A stretch of DNA of 55,787 nucleotides, taken from positions 1 to 55,787 of the forward strand of contig NZ_ABIC01000029.1 in the NCBI RefSeq assembly GCF_000172075.1, in the 5' to 3' direction. Below the pieces are notes generated by a model. The model ran no database searches. It worked only from the letters and a program-made list of their open reading frames with translations, and was not told where the DNA came from. Made by a program: the position numbers and the translations under genes. Of the stretch, positions 44,539 through 53,785 are shown piece by piece. Source of the DNA: Shewanella benthica KT99. GTDB taxonomy: Bacteria; Pseudomonadota; Gammaproteobacteria; Enterobacterales; Shewanellaceae. Positions within the stretch are counted from its first letter, which is position 1; every line of letters starts with the position of its first letter.

Positions 44539-46191
44539 ATGGGTAATTGGTTTAAGTCGGGCTCTCCTTGGATCTGGATGACAGGTGGTGCGGTCAGCAT
44601 CAGTTTGATTGCGGTACTGGGGCTACTCTTGATGATTGCATGGCGGGGTTTGAGTTACTTCTGGCCTGCTGAGATCTACCAATGGGAGATGCAAGATCAA
44701 CATGGAGCCAAATATACACTTATCGGTGAGATCTACGACACCGAACAGGTGCCCACAGAGCAGCTGCTCTCGGCTGGTCATGTGTTTAAAGAGGCACAGG
44801 GGGATACGGTCACCCGTTACTTAGTTAAAACGGGAAACCGTGAATTTGTTGGTTTGGATTTTCGCTGGATCCTAGCCACAAACATCATCTCACGCAGTCA
44901 ACCCAAAGATATTGCGGTCATGGAGCGCAGTAAAAATGGTGACTTTTACGGTTATCCTGTTGCTGTCATAGAAAATGGTAAACGACTCAACTTCGATAAT
45001 GTTGAAGCTTCGTTCGAGTCGCACATCGAGCGTGCTGTGGTGCTCAATGATAAGGCGGTGGACATACAGAAGGGGGAGATCGGTTCGATAAATTACGCCA
45101 TTGAGAAGCTTCGTCTGCAGGGACGTGGTTATGAACTCGATGGTGAACTAACACCTGTGATAAAGGCCGATTTAGCCCATAAGCGGGCTGAACTACAGGT
45201 TCAATACCTGATTGTAGAGAAACAGTTCTTCGAACTCAGGAAAGAAGCGGGTCGGGATTCGGTCGTTATCAAAGACATGCGCGGCCTCGAGGTTACCCTC
45301 AAGCTGGGCAGCATTTTGGATGTGACTTACTCCAACCGTCTGGGCCTTCTGGATAAATTGGGCCATTGGTTCGTCGGTGTTGGCCGTTTCGTCAGTGACG
45401 ATCCTCGTGAAGCCAACACTGAGGGCGGAGTATTTCCGGCTATTTTCGGCACCGTATTTATGGTGATGCTGATGGCTGTGATTGTGACGCCATTTGGGGT
45501 GGTTGCGGCGGTTTATTTGCACGAATATGCCAAGAAAGGCCCAGTCACTAAGATGATTCGCATCGCCGTGATTAATCTGGCCGGTGTGCCCTCGATTGTT
45601 TATGGGGTATTCGGATTAGGATTCTTCGTTTATATGTTCGGTGGCAGCATAGATCAGCTCTTCTTTCCCGAAGCGCTGCCGGCGCCGACATTCGGTTCCC
45701 CGGGTGTACTCTGGTCCGCATTAACCTTGGCTATCCTGACCTTACCTGTGGTTATCGTGTCGACCGAGGAAGGTTTGAGCCGTATCCCAAGTTCGGTACG
45801 CCAAGCTAGCCTAGCACTGGGTGCTACCAAGGCGGAAACCCTGTGGCGCATTATTTTGCCGATGGCGAGCCCGGCCATCATGACAGGACTTATTCTGGCA
45901 GTGGCGCGCGCCGCGGGTGAAGTGGCTCCCTTGATGTTGGTGGGTGTGGTTAAGCTTGCACCAACCTTGCCCATAGATATGAATTTTCCCTTCGTACATC
46001 TGGAGCGAAAGTTTATGCACTTAGGTTTTCATATTTACGATGTGGGCTTTCAAAGTCCGAATGTCGAGGCTGCGAGACCTCTGGTTTACGCCACCTCGTT
46101 CCTGCTGGTTACTGTCATTGTGTCATTGAACCTGACGGCGATAGCGGTTCGAAACCATCTACGTGAGAAATATCGCTCACTCGAGCAATAA
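44539..46191 (+). CDS. pstA: phosphate ABC transporter permease, enlarged PstA
   Basis: 550 residues against about 296 in E. coli. One helix near the N-terminus (about 14-35), a periplasmic domain of about 240 residues (the DUF3333 type), then the permease core with PSIVYGVFGLGFF and the coupling motif ASLALGATKAETLWRIILPMASPAI. Partner of PstC. Its start codon is the fourth of four tandem 91-bp repeats, so initiation may depend on upstream translation. Confidence 0.9.
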   Translation: MGNWFKSGSPWIWMTGGAVSISLIAVLGLLLMIAWRGLSYFWPAEIYQWEMQDQHGAKYTLIGEIYDTEQVPTEQLLSAGHVFKEAQGDTVTRYLVKTGNREFVGLDFRWILATNIISRSQPKDIAVMERSKNGDFYGYPVAVIENGKRLNFDNVEASFESHIERAVVLNDKAVDIQKGEIGSINYAIEKLRLQGRGYELDGELTPVIKADLAHKRAELQVQYLIVEKQFFELRKEAGRDSVVIKDMRGLEVTLKLGSILDVTYSNRLGLLDKLGHWFVGVGRFVSDDPREANTEGGVFPAIFGTVFMVMLMAVIVTPFGVVAAVYLHEYAKKGPVTKMIRIAVINLAGVPSIVYGVFGLGFFVYMFGGSIDQLFFPEALPAPTFGSPGVLWSALTLAILTLPVVIVSTEEGLSRIPSSVRQASLALGATKAETLWRIILPMASPAIMTGLILAVARAAGEVAPLMLVGVVKLAPTLPIDMNFPFVHLERKFMHLGFHIYDVGFQSPNVEAARPLVYATSFLLVTVIVSLNLTAIAVRNHLREKYRSLEQ

Positions 46192-46333
46192 TACCGGCTA
46201 GCGGAGTAATATAAATCCAGTATGATAAAGAAACTAAATCATTATTTTTAAGTTGCAGTTATAAACCAAGAAATTGTCACATAGTGACTCAAATAGAGAT
46301 GCGTAGCAGATCTATAAAGTGATAGGACATAAA

Positions 46334-47152
46334 ATGATTTCGATAGATAAGTCAGCGATGAGTACTAAATCAGTGGACCTGAAAAATTTGAGCCAGGAAG
46401 AAACAGCCCTGGAGATCCGTAACTTAGATCTGAAATATGGCGATAAACAGGCCTTGTTCGATGTATCGATGAAGATACCGGAGAAAAAAGTTACCGCATT
46501 TATCGGTCCCAGTGGTTGTGGTAAGTCGACTCTGTTGCGCTGTATTAACCGTATGAATGATCTGGTGGATAATTGCCATATTAGTGGTGAAGTCCTGCTT
46601 CACGGACAAAACATCTATGACAAAAAGGTCGATGTTGCCGCCCTGCGTCGTAACGTAGGCATGGTATTCCAGCGTCCGAACCCTTTTCCTAAATCAATCT
46701 ATGAGAATGTGGTTTACGGATTGCGCCTTCAAGGGATAAACAATCGTCGCGATCTTGATGACGCAGCCGAGCGCTCTCTTCGCGGTGCCGCGATATGGGA
46801 TGAAGTGAAAGACAGACTTCATGATAACGCCTTCGGCCTTTCAGGAGGTCAGCAACAGCGTTTGGTGATTGCTCGCGCCATTGCCATTGAGCCTGAGGTG
46901 TTACTACTGGATGAACCCACATCGGCTCTGGATCCCATATCGACCCTGATCATCGAAGAGCTGATCAGTGAGCTTAAATCTAAATATACCGTGGTGATAG
47001 TGACCCACAACATGCAGCAGGCGGCTCGGGTGTCAGATCAAACCGCATTTATGTACATGGGCGAGCTGGTTGAGTACGCCGATACCAATACCATCTTTAC
47101 CACGCCGCAGAAACGTAAGACGGAAGATTACATCACCGGCCGTTACGGGTAA
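46334..47152 (+). CDS. pstB: phosphate ABC transporter ATP-binding protein
   Basis: 272 residues: Walker [11 protein letters not shown]-loop [16 protein letters not shown] (the NPFP mark of PstB), signature LSGGQQQR, Walker [14 protein letters not shown] and the switch histidine in VTHNMQQ. The ATG at 46334 follows AGGACATAAA; a GTG 15 bases earlier is less likely. Powers the PstCA channel. Confidence 0.95.
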   Translation: MISIDKSAMSTKSVDLKNLSQEETALEIRNLDLKYGDKQALFDVSMKIPEKKVTAFIGPSGCGKSTLLRCINRMNDLVDNCHISGEVLLHGQNIYDKKVDVAALRRNVGMVFQRPNPFPKSIYENVVYGLRLQGINNRRDLDDAAERSLRGAAIWDEVKDRLHDNAFGLSGGQQQRLVIARAIAIEPEVLLLDEPTSALDPISTLIIEELISELKSKYTVVIVTHNMQQAARVSDQTAFMYMGELVEYADTNTIFTTPQKRKTEDYITGRYG

Positions 47153-47228
47153 TTAGAGTGAATCAACAATTCCAAGTCCAGTGAGCTAAGCTCCCTGGGG
47201 ATGAGAGACTTAAAAAGGGTTAACACCG

Positions 47229-47939
47229 ATGGACAATATGAATTTAAATAAACACATTTCGGGTCAGTTTAACGCCGAGCTGGATGATATTCGTAACCAC
47301 GTCTTGGCCATGGGCGGACTGGTCGAACGTCAGTTGGAGCAAGCACTGGATGCTATTGCGAACTTAGATGCTGAGCTCGCCCAGAGAGTGATCGAAGGCG
47401 ATCATAAGGTCAATGGTATGGAGGTCGCGATCGATGAGGAATGTGCCCGTATCATCGCCAAAAGACAACCTGCTGCGAGTGATTTAAGGTTAGTGCTGGC
47501 CATCTCTAAAACCATCACAGATTTAGAGCGTATTGGTGATGCCTGTGTGAAAATTGCCAAGGTTGCTCTGGAGAAACGTTTGAAAAAGCAGCAGCCTCTG
47601 CTGGTGAGTCTGGATAGCATGGGACGCCACGCGACCCGTTTTCTTCACGGTACCCTCGATGCCTTGGCTCGCATGGATGCTGATGCAGCGTTCGCACTCC
47701 ATAAGGAAGACGCTAAGTTAGATAAAGAGTATGAAGGCACCATCCGCCAACTTATGACCTATATGATGGAAGATCCCCGCTCAATACCTGAGGTGTTTGA
47801 TGTGCTTTGGGCAACCAGAGCCGTAGAGCGTGTCGGCGATCGCTGTCAGAATATCTGTGAATACATCATCTATTATGTTAAAGGCAAAGATGTGCGCCAC
47901 GTATCTTATGAAGAGATGGAAAAAGATCTCAACCTATAG
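47229..47939 (+). CDS. phoU: phosphate signalling protein
   Basis: 236 residues, two similar three-helix bundles each with an E/DxxxD motif ([11 protein letters not shown] and [17 protein letters not shown]). Links the Pst transporter to the PhoR kinase so that the Pho regulon is off when phosphate is plentiful. Last gene of the operon; the phoBR genes are not in the window. Confidence 0.95.
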   Translation: MDNMNLNKHISGQFNAELDDIRNHVLAMGGLVERQLEQALDAIANLDAELAQRVIEGDHKVNGMEVAIDEECARIIAKRQPAASDLRLVLAISKTITDLERIGDACVKIAKVALEKRLKKQQPLLVSLDSMGRHATRFLHGTLDALARMDADAAFALHKEDAKLDKEYEGTIRQLMTYMMEDPRSIPEVFDVLWATRAVERVGDRCQNICEYIIYYVKGKDVRHVSYEEMEKDLNL

Positions 47940-47999
47940 CTTGGTCTTAGGAAAGTTGGGTAATGGAAAAGATGTCCGCAATGGTGTAAACCTTGATTA

Positions 48000-48024
48000 T
48001 AAAGCAGCTTATCGCTGCTTTTTT
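48000..48024 (+). terminator. terminator of the pst operon
   Basis: AAAGCAGC-TTATC-GCTGCTTT plus T run. The remaining 48025-48360 holds no gene I can recognise. Confidence 0.85.
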
Positions 48025-48360
48025 GGTTTTTATTGTCTAGCCGTACATTACTGAATCGACATATAGGTTATTATATTACGAGTTTTGTGAGTATCTGATT
48101 TTTTACAGAGCAAGAATATGATTATCGTGCTCTGTTGGTAAATGGATACGCAAATTCTATTTAATAGCTGGACAGCAGTTTGCTCTAACACCTTGAGTCT
48201 TCAATTTAGCTAGCTTTACCACAAAATGCAACTTTTCCGTTGCAACGTATACTTAACCTGCATTGGATTTAATGCGCCATAATGTGAGTGTGTGTGCTTC
48301 TGGATCCGAGTGGCGTCATTATTTTGTGTGGCGCCGCATGTTAACGTGCGGGAGCTATAT

Positions 48361-49353
48361 GTCTATTAAGACCAGTATCAATCCATCTGTTTTTTCCATC
48401 ATTATTTATCATCATCTTGATGGTATTCGTAGGCTCTGTGTGGCCAGAACAATCTCAAGAAGTATTCAAATTGGTTCAGACCTGGTTTCAGGTTAAAGCC
48501 GGTTGGCTCTACATTTCAGGCGTAGCCATCTTCCTTATTTTTATCATCTTCGTCATGTTAGCCGTTTCGGTGATATCAAGCTTGGGCCGGATCACGCCGA
48601 ACCTGTGATGCACTATATGTCGCCACCGGATGCCGCCCCTGAGACGATTCAGGCGGCAAAAGATGCGATGAAGATAACTTTCTTCCATGGGGGATCCATG
48701 CCTGGGCAATCTACGCTGTCGTTGGCCTGAGTCTGTCTTATTTCTCCTATCGTCATAAATTACCTCTGTTGCCGAGAAGTGCTCTTTACCCCTTGATTGG
48801 TGAGCGCATTTATGGACCCATAGGCCATGCGGTTGATACGTTTGCCGTGATAGGTACCATGTTTGGTGTGGCTACCTCGCTCGGTTTTGGAGTGTTGCAG
48901 GTTAACTCGGGCCTTAACTATCTACTCGGTGTGCCAGTGAATGCCATGGTGCAGGTAGGCTTGATTATTGCTATTTCGTTGATTGCCACCCTGTCGGTAT
49001 TTTCAGGTTTGGATACTAAGGTGTGTGAGAGCTTCATTCGTCGCGGTATCCCGGCTAAGGTCATCAATTTAGACAATCGAGTCAGGTTTGTTATCCCTAG
49101 TGAGGACCATAACGATTTTGTCTATGGTCTGCGGATCAGAGCCTTTACCATTACCAATCCGTTAGTCAGCGAAGTCGACGATGGTGAAACAGATTATTAT
49201 CGCGCCGAAGTCTTCCTTGAGTATGGTGGCCAGCACTATGACGTGATGGGTTTCACTCAGAAACAGATCTTGGCCGATGTGGTGACTCAGTACGAGAAGT
49301 ACAATTATTATCTGCATATCTCAAGTTCAGAATATCTGGGCGAGGATACATAA
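48361..49353 (+). pseudogene. BCCT (betaine/choline) transporter, multiply deleted
   Basis: Starts MSIKTSINPSVF. A frame change at a T6 run leads to FIIILMVFVGSVWPEQSQEVF and a second helix. At GPDHAEP the text jumps to VMHYMSPPD, losing about 28 residues that normally contain the GMGIGLMFFGVAEP segment. A missing T at about 48690 (CATGGGGG where CATTGGGGG is expected for FHWGIHAW) breaks the frame again. The final open part (48769-49353) joins [13 protein letters not shown] directly to the cytosolic C-terminal domain ([12 protein letters not shown]), deleting most transmembrane helices. Confidence 0.85.
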
Positions 49354-49412
49354 GCCAAACTTAAGTTTTTAGCAGTAGGCTTTTCGTGGAAAATCAGTTA
49401 AACAGTTAAATT

Positions 49413-49453
49413 TACCCTGTAGCGATGTTATTATCGCTACAGGGTATTTTTTT
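49413..49453 (+). terminator. strong terminator after the BCCT pseudogene
   Basis: TACCCTGTAGCGAT-GTTATT-ATCGCTACAGGGTA, a perfect 14-bp stem, then seven T. Confidence 0.92.
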
Positions 49454-49507
49454 GCTATCGTGCCGGCAATGATGAAGTCACGATAGCTGTGAGCAGGATT
49501 AAAGTGT

Positions 49508-49870
49508 ATGTCGGTAAGCCAAGGTCAAAGTAAACTAGATAAAGTATTAGCTGCAGCCAGAGACTATAAAGCGAAGCGCGAAACGGGCTACCGTGAGCAG
49601 GCGCTGAAGTTATATCCATGGGTGTGTGGTCGTTGTACTCGTGAGTTTACTCATTCAAATCTGCGTGAGCTGACCGTGCATCATAAAGATCATAACCATG
49701 ATAACAACCCATCTGATGGCTCAAACTGGGAGTTACTCTGTCTTTATTGTCATGATAATGAACATTCGAAATTTGAGGAGTTGATTCAGTACGGCGCGAC
49801 TACTGAGACAAAAGTAGAATCGGCAACTTATAATCCCTTCGCCGATCTTAAAGGCATGATGAAGAAGTAG
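49508..49870 (+). CDS. yajD: HNH nuclease-family protein YajD
   Basis: 120 residues with the HNH core: CGRC zinc pair, VHHKDHNHDNNPSDGSNWELLCLYCHDNEH. A close match to E. coli YajD as I recall it, whose cellular role is not settled. Preceded by the terminator above and followed by its own. Confidence 0.9.
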   Translation: MSVSQGQSKLDKVLAAARDYKAKRETGYREQALKLYPWVCGRCTREFTHSNLRELTVHHKDHNHDNNPSDGSNWELLCLYCHDNEHSKFEELIQYGATTETKVESATYNPFADLKGMMKK

Positions 49871-49888
49871 TCTATCGGCCAGACAAGA

Positions 49889-49925
49889 TAAGAGAGATAT
49901 GCCGGTATCGGCTATATCTCTTTTT
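49889..49925 (+). terminator. terminator after yajD
   Basis: AGAGATAT with GCCG pairs with CGGC and ATATCTCT, followed by TTTTT. Confidence 0.75.
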
Positions 49926-49960
49926 ATCGCTTTTTATATCCATTAACGCTCGTTCAGTGT

Positions 49961-50437
49961 TATACCATGCCATATAAGTATCTGGTCAGTTCAGAGACTC
50001 TCAGTTTTTTCAATTCAAGGCGCATTGATGAGGGAATGGTTATTCCCTTTTAAGTCAATGCAACACAAAAGTGGAAACGCTGAGAGCCTCACGCAGTGCG
50101 GCTGATGTTTAAAGCAAAGGGCAAAGCCCTTTATGTTACGTTGAATGTTCTCGATATACGACTGCATGGTCTATTTTGTTCCATACAAAATAAGACATTT
50201 CCCTGACCCATAGGGATATGGGAAATGTCTTTAAAGCGTATGGAACGCTTAAGACCATGGAGGTCAGATGCAGGAGGTACGAGCCCATGGACGGGTGAAG
50301 GTAGAATAATGCAGGAGCCATTATCGAGAGCAACGCAGGAGCTTGTTGCCGAGAATAACTATTAGCTTCAAACATTCGTCTTGCCTACAGCGCTTTGAAC
50401 TCCCGCTGGATGATCAGATACTTACTCGGAATGGTAT
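49961..50437. repeat. dispersed inverted-repeat element, copy 2 (full length)
   Basis: About 477 bp. The left end TATACCATGCC and on to CTGGTCA (49961-49988) is the inverted complement of the right end TGATCAG..GGAATGGTATT (50411-50437) over about 28 positions with about five mismatches. The inner part from about 50095 is nearly identical to copy 1 and carries the same hairpin (50178-50246). Copy 1 lacks most of the left arm. The right end overlaps the last codons of the DUF1289 gene. The minus-strand frame at 50136-50375 is not a gene. Confidence 0.75.
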
Positions 50438-50664
50438 TTTCGTGCCTCAGCTTCTAGCCACTTCTGTCGACTGATACTGTTTCTCTCGCCGAGCTCGCCT
50501 TTGCTGAGTTCGGTCTTACGCTGGGCTAGTTTCTTCCACACTTCAGTTTTAAACCCATCGTCAGCCGCACTCCAGCCGACAATCTCATCGATAGTCCGGT
50601 AACACCCCATACAGATGTCATCATCGTTTAAAGCACATTTGGCCACGCAAGGGGAGTGAATCAT
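50422..50664 (-). CDS. DUF1289 family Fe-S/zinc-type small protein
   Basis: 80 residues with the family pattern SPCVAKCALNDDDICMGCYRTIDEIVGW (four cysteines). Often near iron or redox genes; function unknown. The last four residues (YHSE) and the stop codon lie inside the right terminal repeat of the dispersed element, so the natural C-terminus was probably replaced. Confidence 0.85.
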   Translation of the reverse strand: MIHSPCVAKCALNDDDICMGCYRTIDEIVGWSAADDGFKTEVWKKLAQRKTELSKGELGERNSISRQKWLEAEARKYHSE

Positions 50665-50991
50665 AGGTTTCGGCTCAGATTTTAATGCTAAAATTATGGC
50701 TCGAGATTTTAGTGATCCTGGTGACGATTTTCAAGCTTGAGTGAGAACTATACCAATCTCCGTTGGCTAGAGTCTGCCACTATTTCATTGTAAAGATGAT
50801 TTTTATCAGCATGTTAATATTTTTTCTTCGATAAAAATAGAGTGAGGTATATTGAGCTTATGAATGATCTATAGCGCTGTAAATTATAGGTAAAGCGGAC
50901 TTCAAATGCTAGACTCGATTGAATTTTATATCAGTTTGTTTTTTCATTTATTTAGCTTTTCAATGGGTTGTGGGAAGTTACTGGGGGCTTT
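50665..50991. repeat. promoter region with a short trace of the dispersed repeat
   Basis: CTATACCAATCTCC at 50748-50761 resembles the left tip of the dispersed element (CTATACCAATTCC at 5386). The rest is A+T-rich and should hold the divergent promoters of the DUF1289 and lipoprotein genes; no clear operator is seen. Confidence 0.4.
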
Positions 50992-52158
50992 ATGAAAGCG
51001 TTGCTACGCTTAAGTGTTTTTGTTGTGCTGGGTCTGCTTACGACGGCATGTTCTCTGTTAGAGATAAAACTTGAAAGTGGTGTGGTACCTCTGCCACAGG
51101 AGCAACTTAATATGCGGGTATTTAGTCGTGATTTTAGCAGCACTTTCTACAGTCGGGTCGAACAGACTGCCGACCAGATTTCAGCGCTTGAATCTAACGA
51201 CGAGCAAGATATCTATCAGAAATCTAACGCTTTGATGTGGAAGATAAATGCTGAGCAGGCGCTGCAGAGGACTATTTTTCAGGCCTCACCTGTGGCTGCC
51301 ATGGTCGATACCTGGGCATTTACGGCACAGATGAGTGAATTTTATGACACTGGTGCGGGTAAAGCCCTATTTGGCGCACAACAAGCGCAGGTTATCGAGA
51401 CCAGTAGGGCATTAGAAGCTCAGTTTGAGAAAACGGTTAAAGGCTTCGTATCTCAGAGTGACTTCAATAATAATCGCGATTTTATCAAACAATACGTGTT
51501 GGATAATCCCCTTACCGACATCACATTTAGTCGTAAGTCGGCATTCAATGACTGGTTAATATTCAGAAAAATCAATGAATTTGAAGCTGTGACTACCTTT
51601 GGTTCAGTGCCGGAAGTGATGAGTGACATCTCAGATCGTATGGCGATGATCTCTGAGCAGATGCCCAAAATATTAGGTTGGAAAGCCGAACTCTATGCAC
51701 TGCATTCCAATATCAATGCCGAAGAAATCCAGGCAACGCTGGTGAGCATCAGTGAGACATCGGCAAGGTTTCAGGAGTTGATGGCACAGACCCCTGAGAT
51801 GATGCAAAGCTTAGCCGTGGATATGCGACGTGAGCTAAGCCCCTTACTGCAGCAGCTCAGTGATTCTACCGATGATAAACTTAAGCTGCTATCGGTTGAG
51901 CGTCAGGCACTAGAATTGATGGTTAACAATGAGCGTCTGGCTCTGGAAAAGATGGTAGCCAGGGAGCGTGTCGCCGCGGCGGCTAACCTGGATGAGATCT
52001 CCAAACATACGGTAGAGGTGTTTTTTCAGCAGCTGACCAAGACGCTTAAGAGTCTGATCCTCTATTTTGTGCTCTTCTTGATGGCGATCTTCTTCGCGCC
52101 TCTTGGTCTAGGTGTTTGGCTTGGTAAGAGAATGGAAAGCAAGAAGACGAGTTCCTAG
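50992..52158 (+). CDS. predicted lipoprotein with C-terminal membrane anchor
   Basis: 388 residues: signal with lipobox TTAC (Cys20), a long mostly helical periplasmic part with probable coiled coil (about 240-335, many Glu/Leu/Met) and a membrane helix near the end (SLILYFVLFLMAIFFAPLGLGV) followed by a basic tail. The ATG at 50992 follows TGGGGGCTT. The shape recalls chemoreceptor- or envelope-spanning proteins, but no family is recognised. Stands before the methyltransferase and ole genes in the same direction. Confidence 0.75.
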   Translation: MKALLRLSVFVVLGLLTTACSLLEIKLESGVVPLPQEQLNMRVFSRDFSSTFYSRVEQTADQISALESNDEQDIYQKSNALMWKINAEQALQRTIFQASPVAAMVDTWAFTAQMSEFYDTGAGKALFGAQQAQVIETSRALEAQFEKTVKGFVSQSDFNNNRDFIKQYVLDNPLTDITFSRKSAFNDWLIFRKINEFEAVTTFGSVPEVMSDISDRMAMISEQMPKILGWKAELYALHSNINAEEIQATLVSISETSARFQELMAQTPEMMQSLAVDMRRELSPLLQQLSDSTDDKLKLLSVERQALELMVNNERLALEKMVARERVAAAANLDEISKHTVEVFFQQLTKTLKSLILYFVLFLMAIFFAPLGLGVWLGKRMESKKTSS

Positions 52159-52224
52159 GAAATCGGGCCTAGGAAATCGCTGTTAACTCTGTATCATGCA
52201 GGGTTAGCAGCCGTCTTTTTTCCT

Positions 52225-53538
52225 GTGTTGTTTCTGTCTTTTTCCTATCTTTTACCTATAAACAAGAGTGCCAACATCTTGCAAGAAACCTCTCATCGTC
52301 ATCGCCTAAAGCAACTCGATACATTGTTAGTTCAGAGCCGTGCGCTATGGCAGGTGAAGGCGTTCGACTGCACTCAATTACCCTGGGAGAAACAGTTTCC
52401 TAGTTTGGCAGAAAAAGTGTGGTCGATATCTGATGTCGATATCGATGCACTCGATAAAGGTCAAACTAAGCTCAACGCTGAGTTGTTGCCTGCACTACAA
52501 AGAGACCTTGTTCGACATGATCTAGCATGGCAACTAGACTTGCTTCAGCAAGTGGGATCCGTGTTAACCGATGGAAATACAAGCCAAGTTAGGCACTTGG
52601 GTTCGTTGTTGTCGGATAAGGATGCCGCTCATTTCAGCGCTGGAATAAAAGGCCGTAAATGGTCACAGATCACGGCATTTGCGGCTCAAATCAAGCAAGA
52701 TAGCAGCGAAGTACTGGAGTGGTGCGCCGGCAAGGGGCATCTTGGTCGACTCATCGCCAAGATTCATTCTCGTCCTGTGGTGAGTCTGGAGTGGCAGCAG
52801 GGCCTGTGTGATGAAGGGATAAAATTTGCCGAGAAGTGGCATCTGCCGCAGAAATTTATCTGCGCCGATGCATTTGCACCTCAGCAGTCCAAGCTAAAGA
52901 GGGAGCAGCAGGCCGTAGCACTGCACGCCTGTGGTGATCTCCATGTGCGCTTGCTAAGGTTGGCATCCCAGGCAAACACTAGGTCCATTATCATCTCTCC
53001 CTGTTGTTATCATCTTATTCAAGCTGAGCAGTATCAGGGGATGTCTGAAGTGGTACTCGATAGTGAGTTGGTATTATCTCGACATGATCTGCAGGTGCCG
53101 CTGCAGCACAGTACTATTGCCAATGCGAAACAGGTTGAATATCGCCACAGGGAGATCGTCTGGCGTCTGGGATTCGACTCCTTACAGCGAGAAGTGAATC
53201 GAAGTAGGCGATATCTGCCCATTCCATCGATAAAGCAGAGTCAACTGAATGAAGGTTTTGAGGCATTTTGTTACTGGGCGGCGGGGAAAAAGTCGGTGGA
53301 ATTACCGGTCGATCTGGATGTTGACCTTTACCTTGAGTTAGGCGTTCAGAGACAGAGGCTCACCCGGCGAATCGATCTGGTTGCTCACCTGTTTCGTGCC
53401 ATACTGGAACATTGGTTACTGCTCGATAGAGTCTGCTTTCTCGAAGAGCAAGATTACTCGGTAAAGCTCACTAGATTTTGCAGTGAAGCCATTACCCCAA
53501 GAAACTCACTGATATTGGCGGAAAAACCAGCAAACTAA
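52225..53538 (+). CDS. SAM-dependent methyltransferase (METTL25/RRNAD1-like)
   Basis: About 437 residues. The SAM-binding motif VLEWCAGKGHLGRLIA (about 163-178) is followed by VSLEWQ, ALHACGDLHVRLL and SPCCYHLI, typical of the Methyltransf_32 group; the target is unknown. N-terminal and C-terminal regions are less conserved. The start is unclear: the frame opens with TTG at 52225, and the protein may begin near the TTG at 52279. It precedes oleA by about 250 bp. Confidence 0.75.
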   Translation: MLFLSFSYLLPINKSANILQETSHRHRLKQLDTLLVQSRALWQVKAFDCTQLPWEKQFPSLAEKVWSISDVDIDALDKGQTKLNAELLPALQRDLVRHDLAWQLDLLQQVGSVLTDGNTSQVRHLGSLLSDKDAAHFSAGIKGRKWSQITAFAAQIKQDSSEVLEWCAGKGHLGRLIAKIHSRPVVSLEWQQGLCDEGIKFAEKWHLPQKFICADAFAPQQSKLKREQQAVALHACGDLHVRLLRLASQANTRSIIISPCCYHLIQAEQYQGMSEVVLDSELVLSRHDLQVPLQHSTIANAKQVEYRHREIVWRLGFDSLQREVNRSRRYLPIPSIKQSQLNEGFEAFCYWAAGKKSVELPVDLDVDLYLELGVQRQRLTRRIDLVAHLFRAILEHWLLLDRVCFLEEQDYSVKLTRFCSEAITPRNSLILAEKPAN

Positions 53539-53585
53539 TATTCAGCCTATAAGGGATTAACTAAGCCTATGTTTTTATAGTGAAG

Positions 53586-53601
53586 ATATACTACAGTATA
53601 T
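53586..53601. promoter_or_regulatory. 16-bp palindrome upstream of oleA
   Basis: ATATACT-AC-AGTATAT is a perfect inverted repeat about 185 bp before oleA. It may be an operator or simply A+T-rich dyad; no regulator is assigned. Confidence 0.35.
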
Positions 53602-53785
53602 AAAAAATTTCTTTTAGACCGCATTTTTTTGATCGAAAATGAAGTTTATGAGTGAAAAAATCGTACCTATGACGGTTTTTTATTGAATCATTAGCCTTTT
53701 CTTGCTCAAATGATGGGTTAATACTAAATAATAATACTTATTGGCTGAAGTTGCGCCGATATTGAGAGCGAAATAATACTGTTTC

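Noticed and set aside
48260..48730. Three small plus-strand frames before 48769 as separate genes
   Set aside because: They are pieces of one BCCT gene in different frames.
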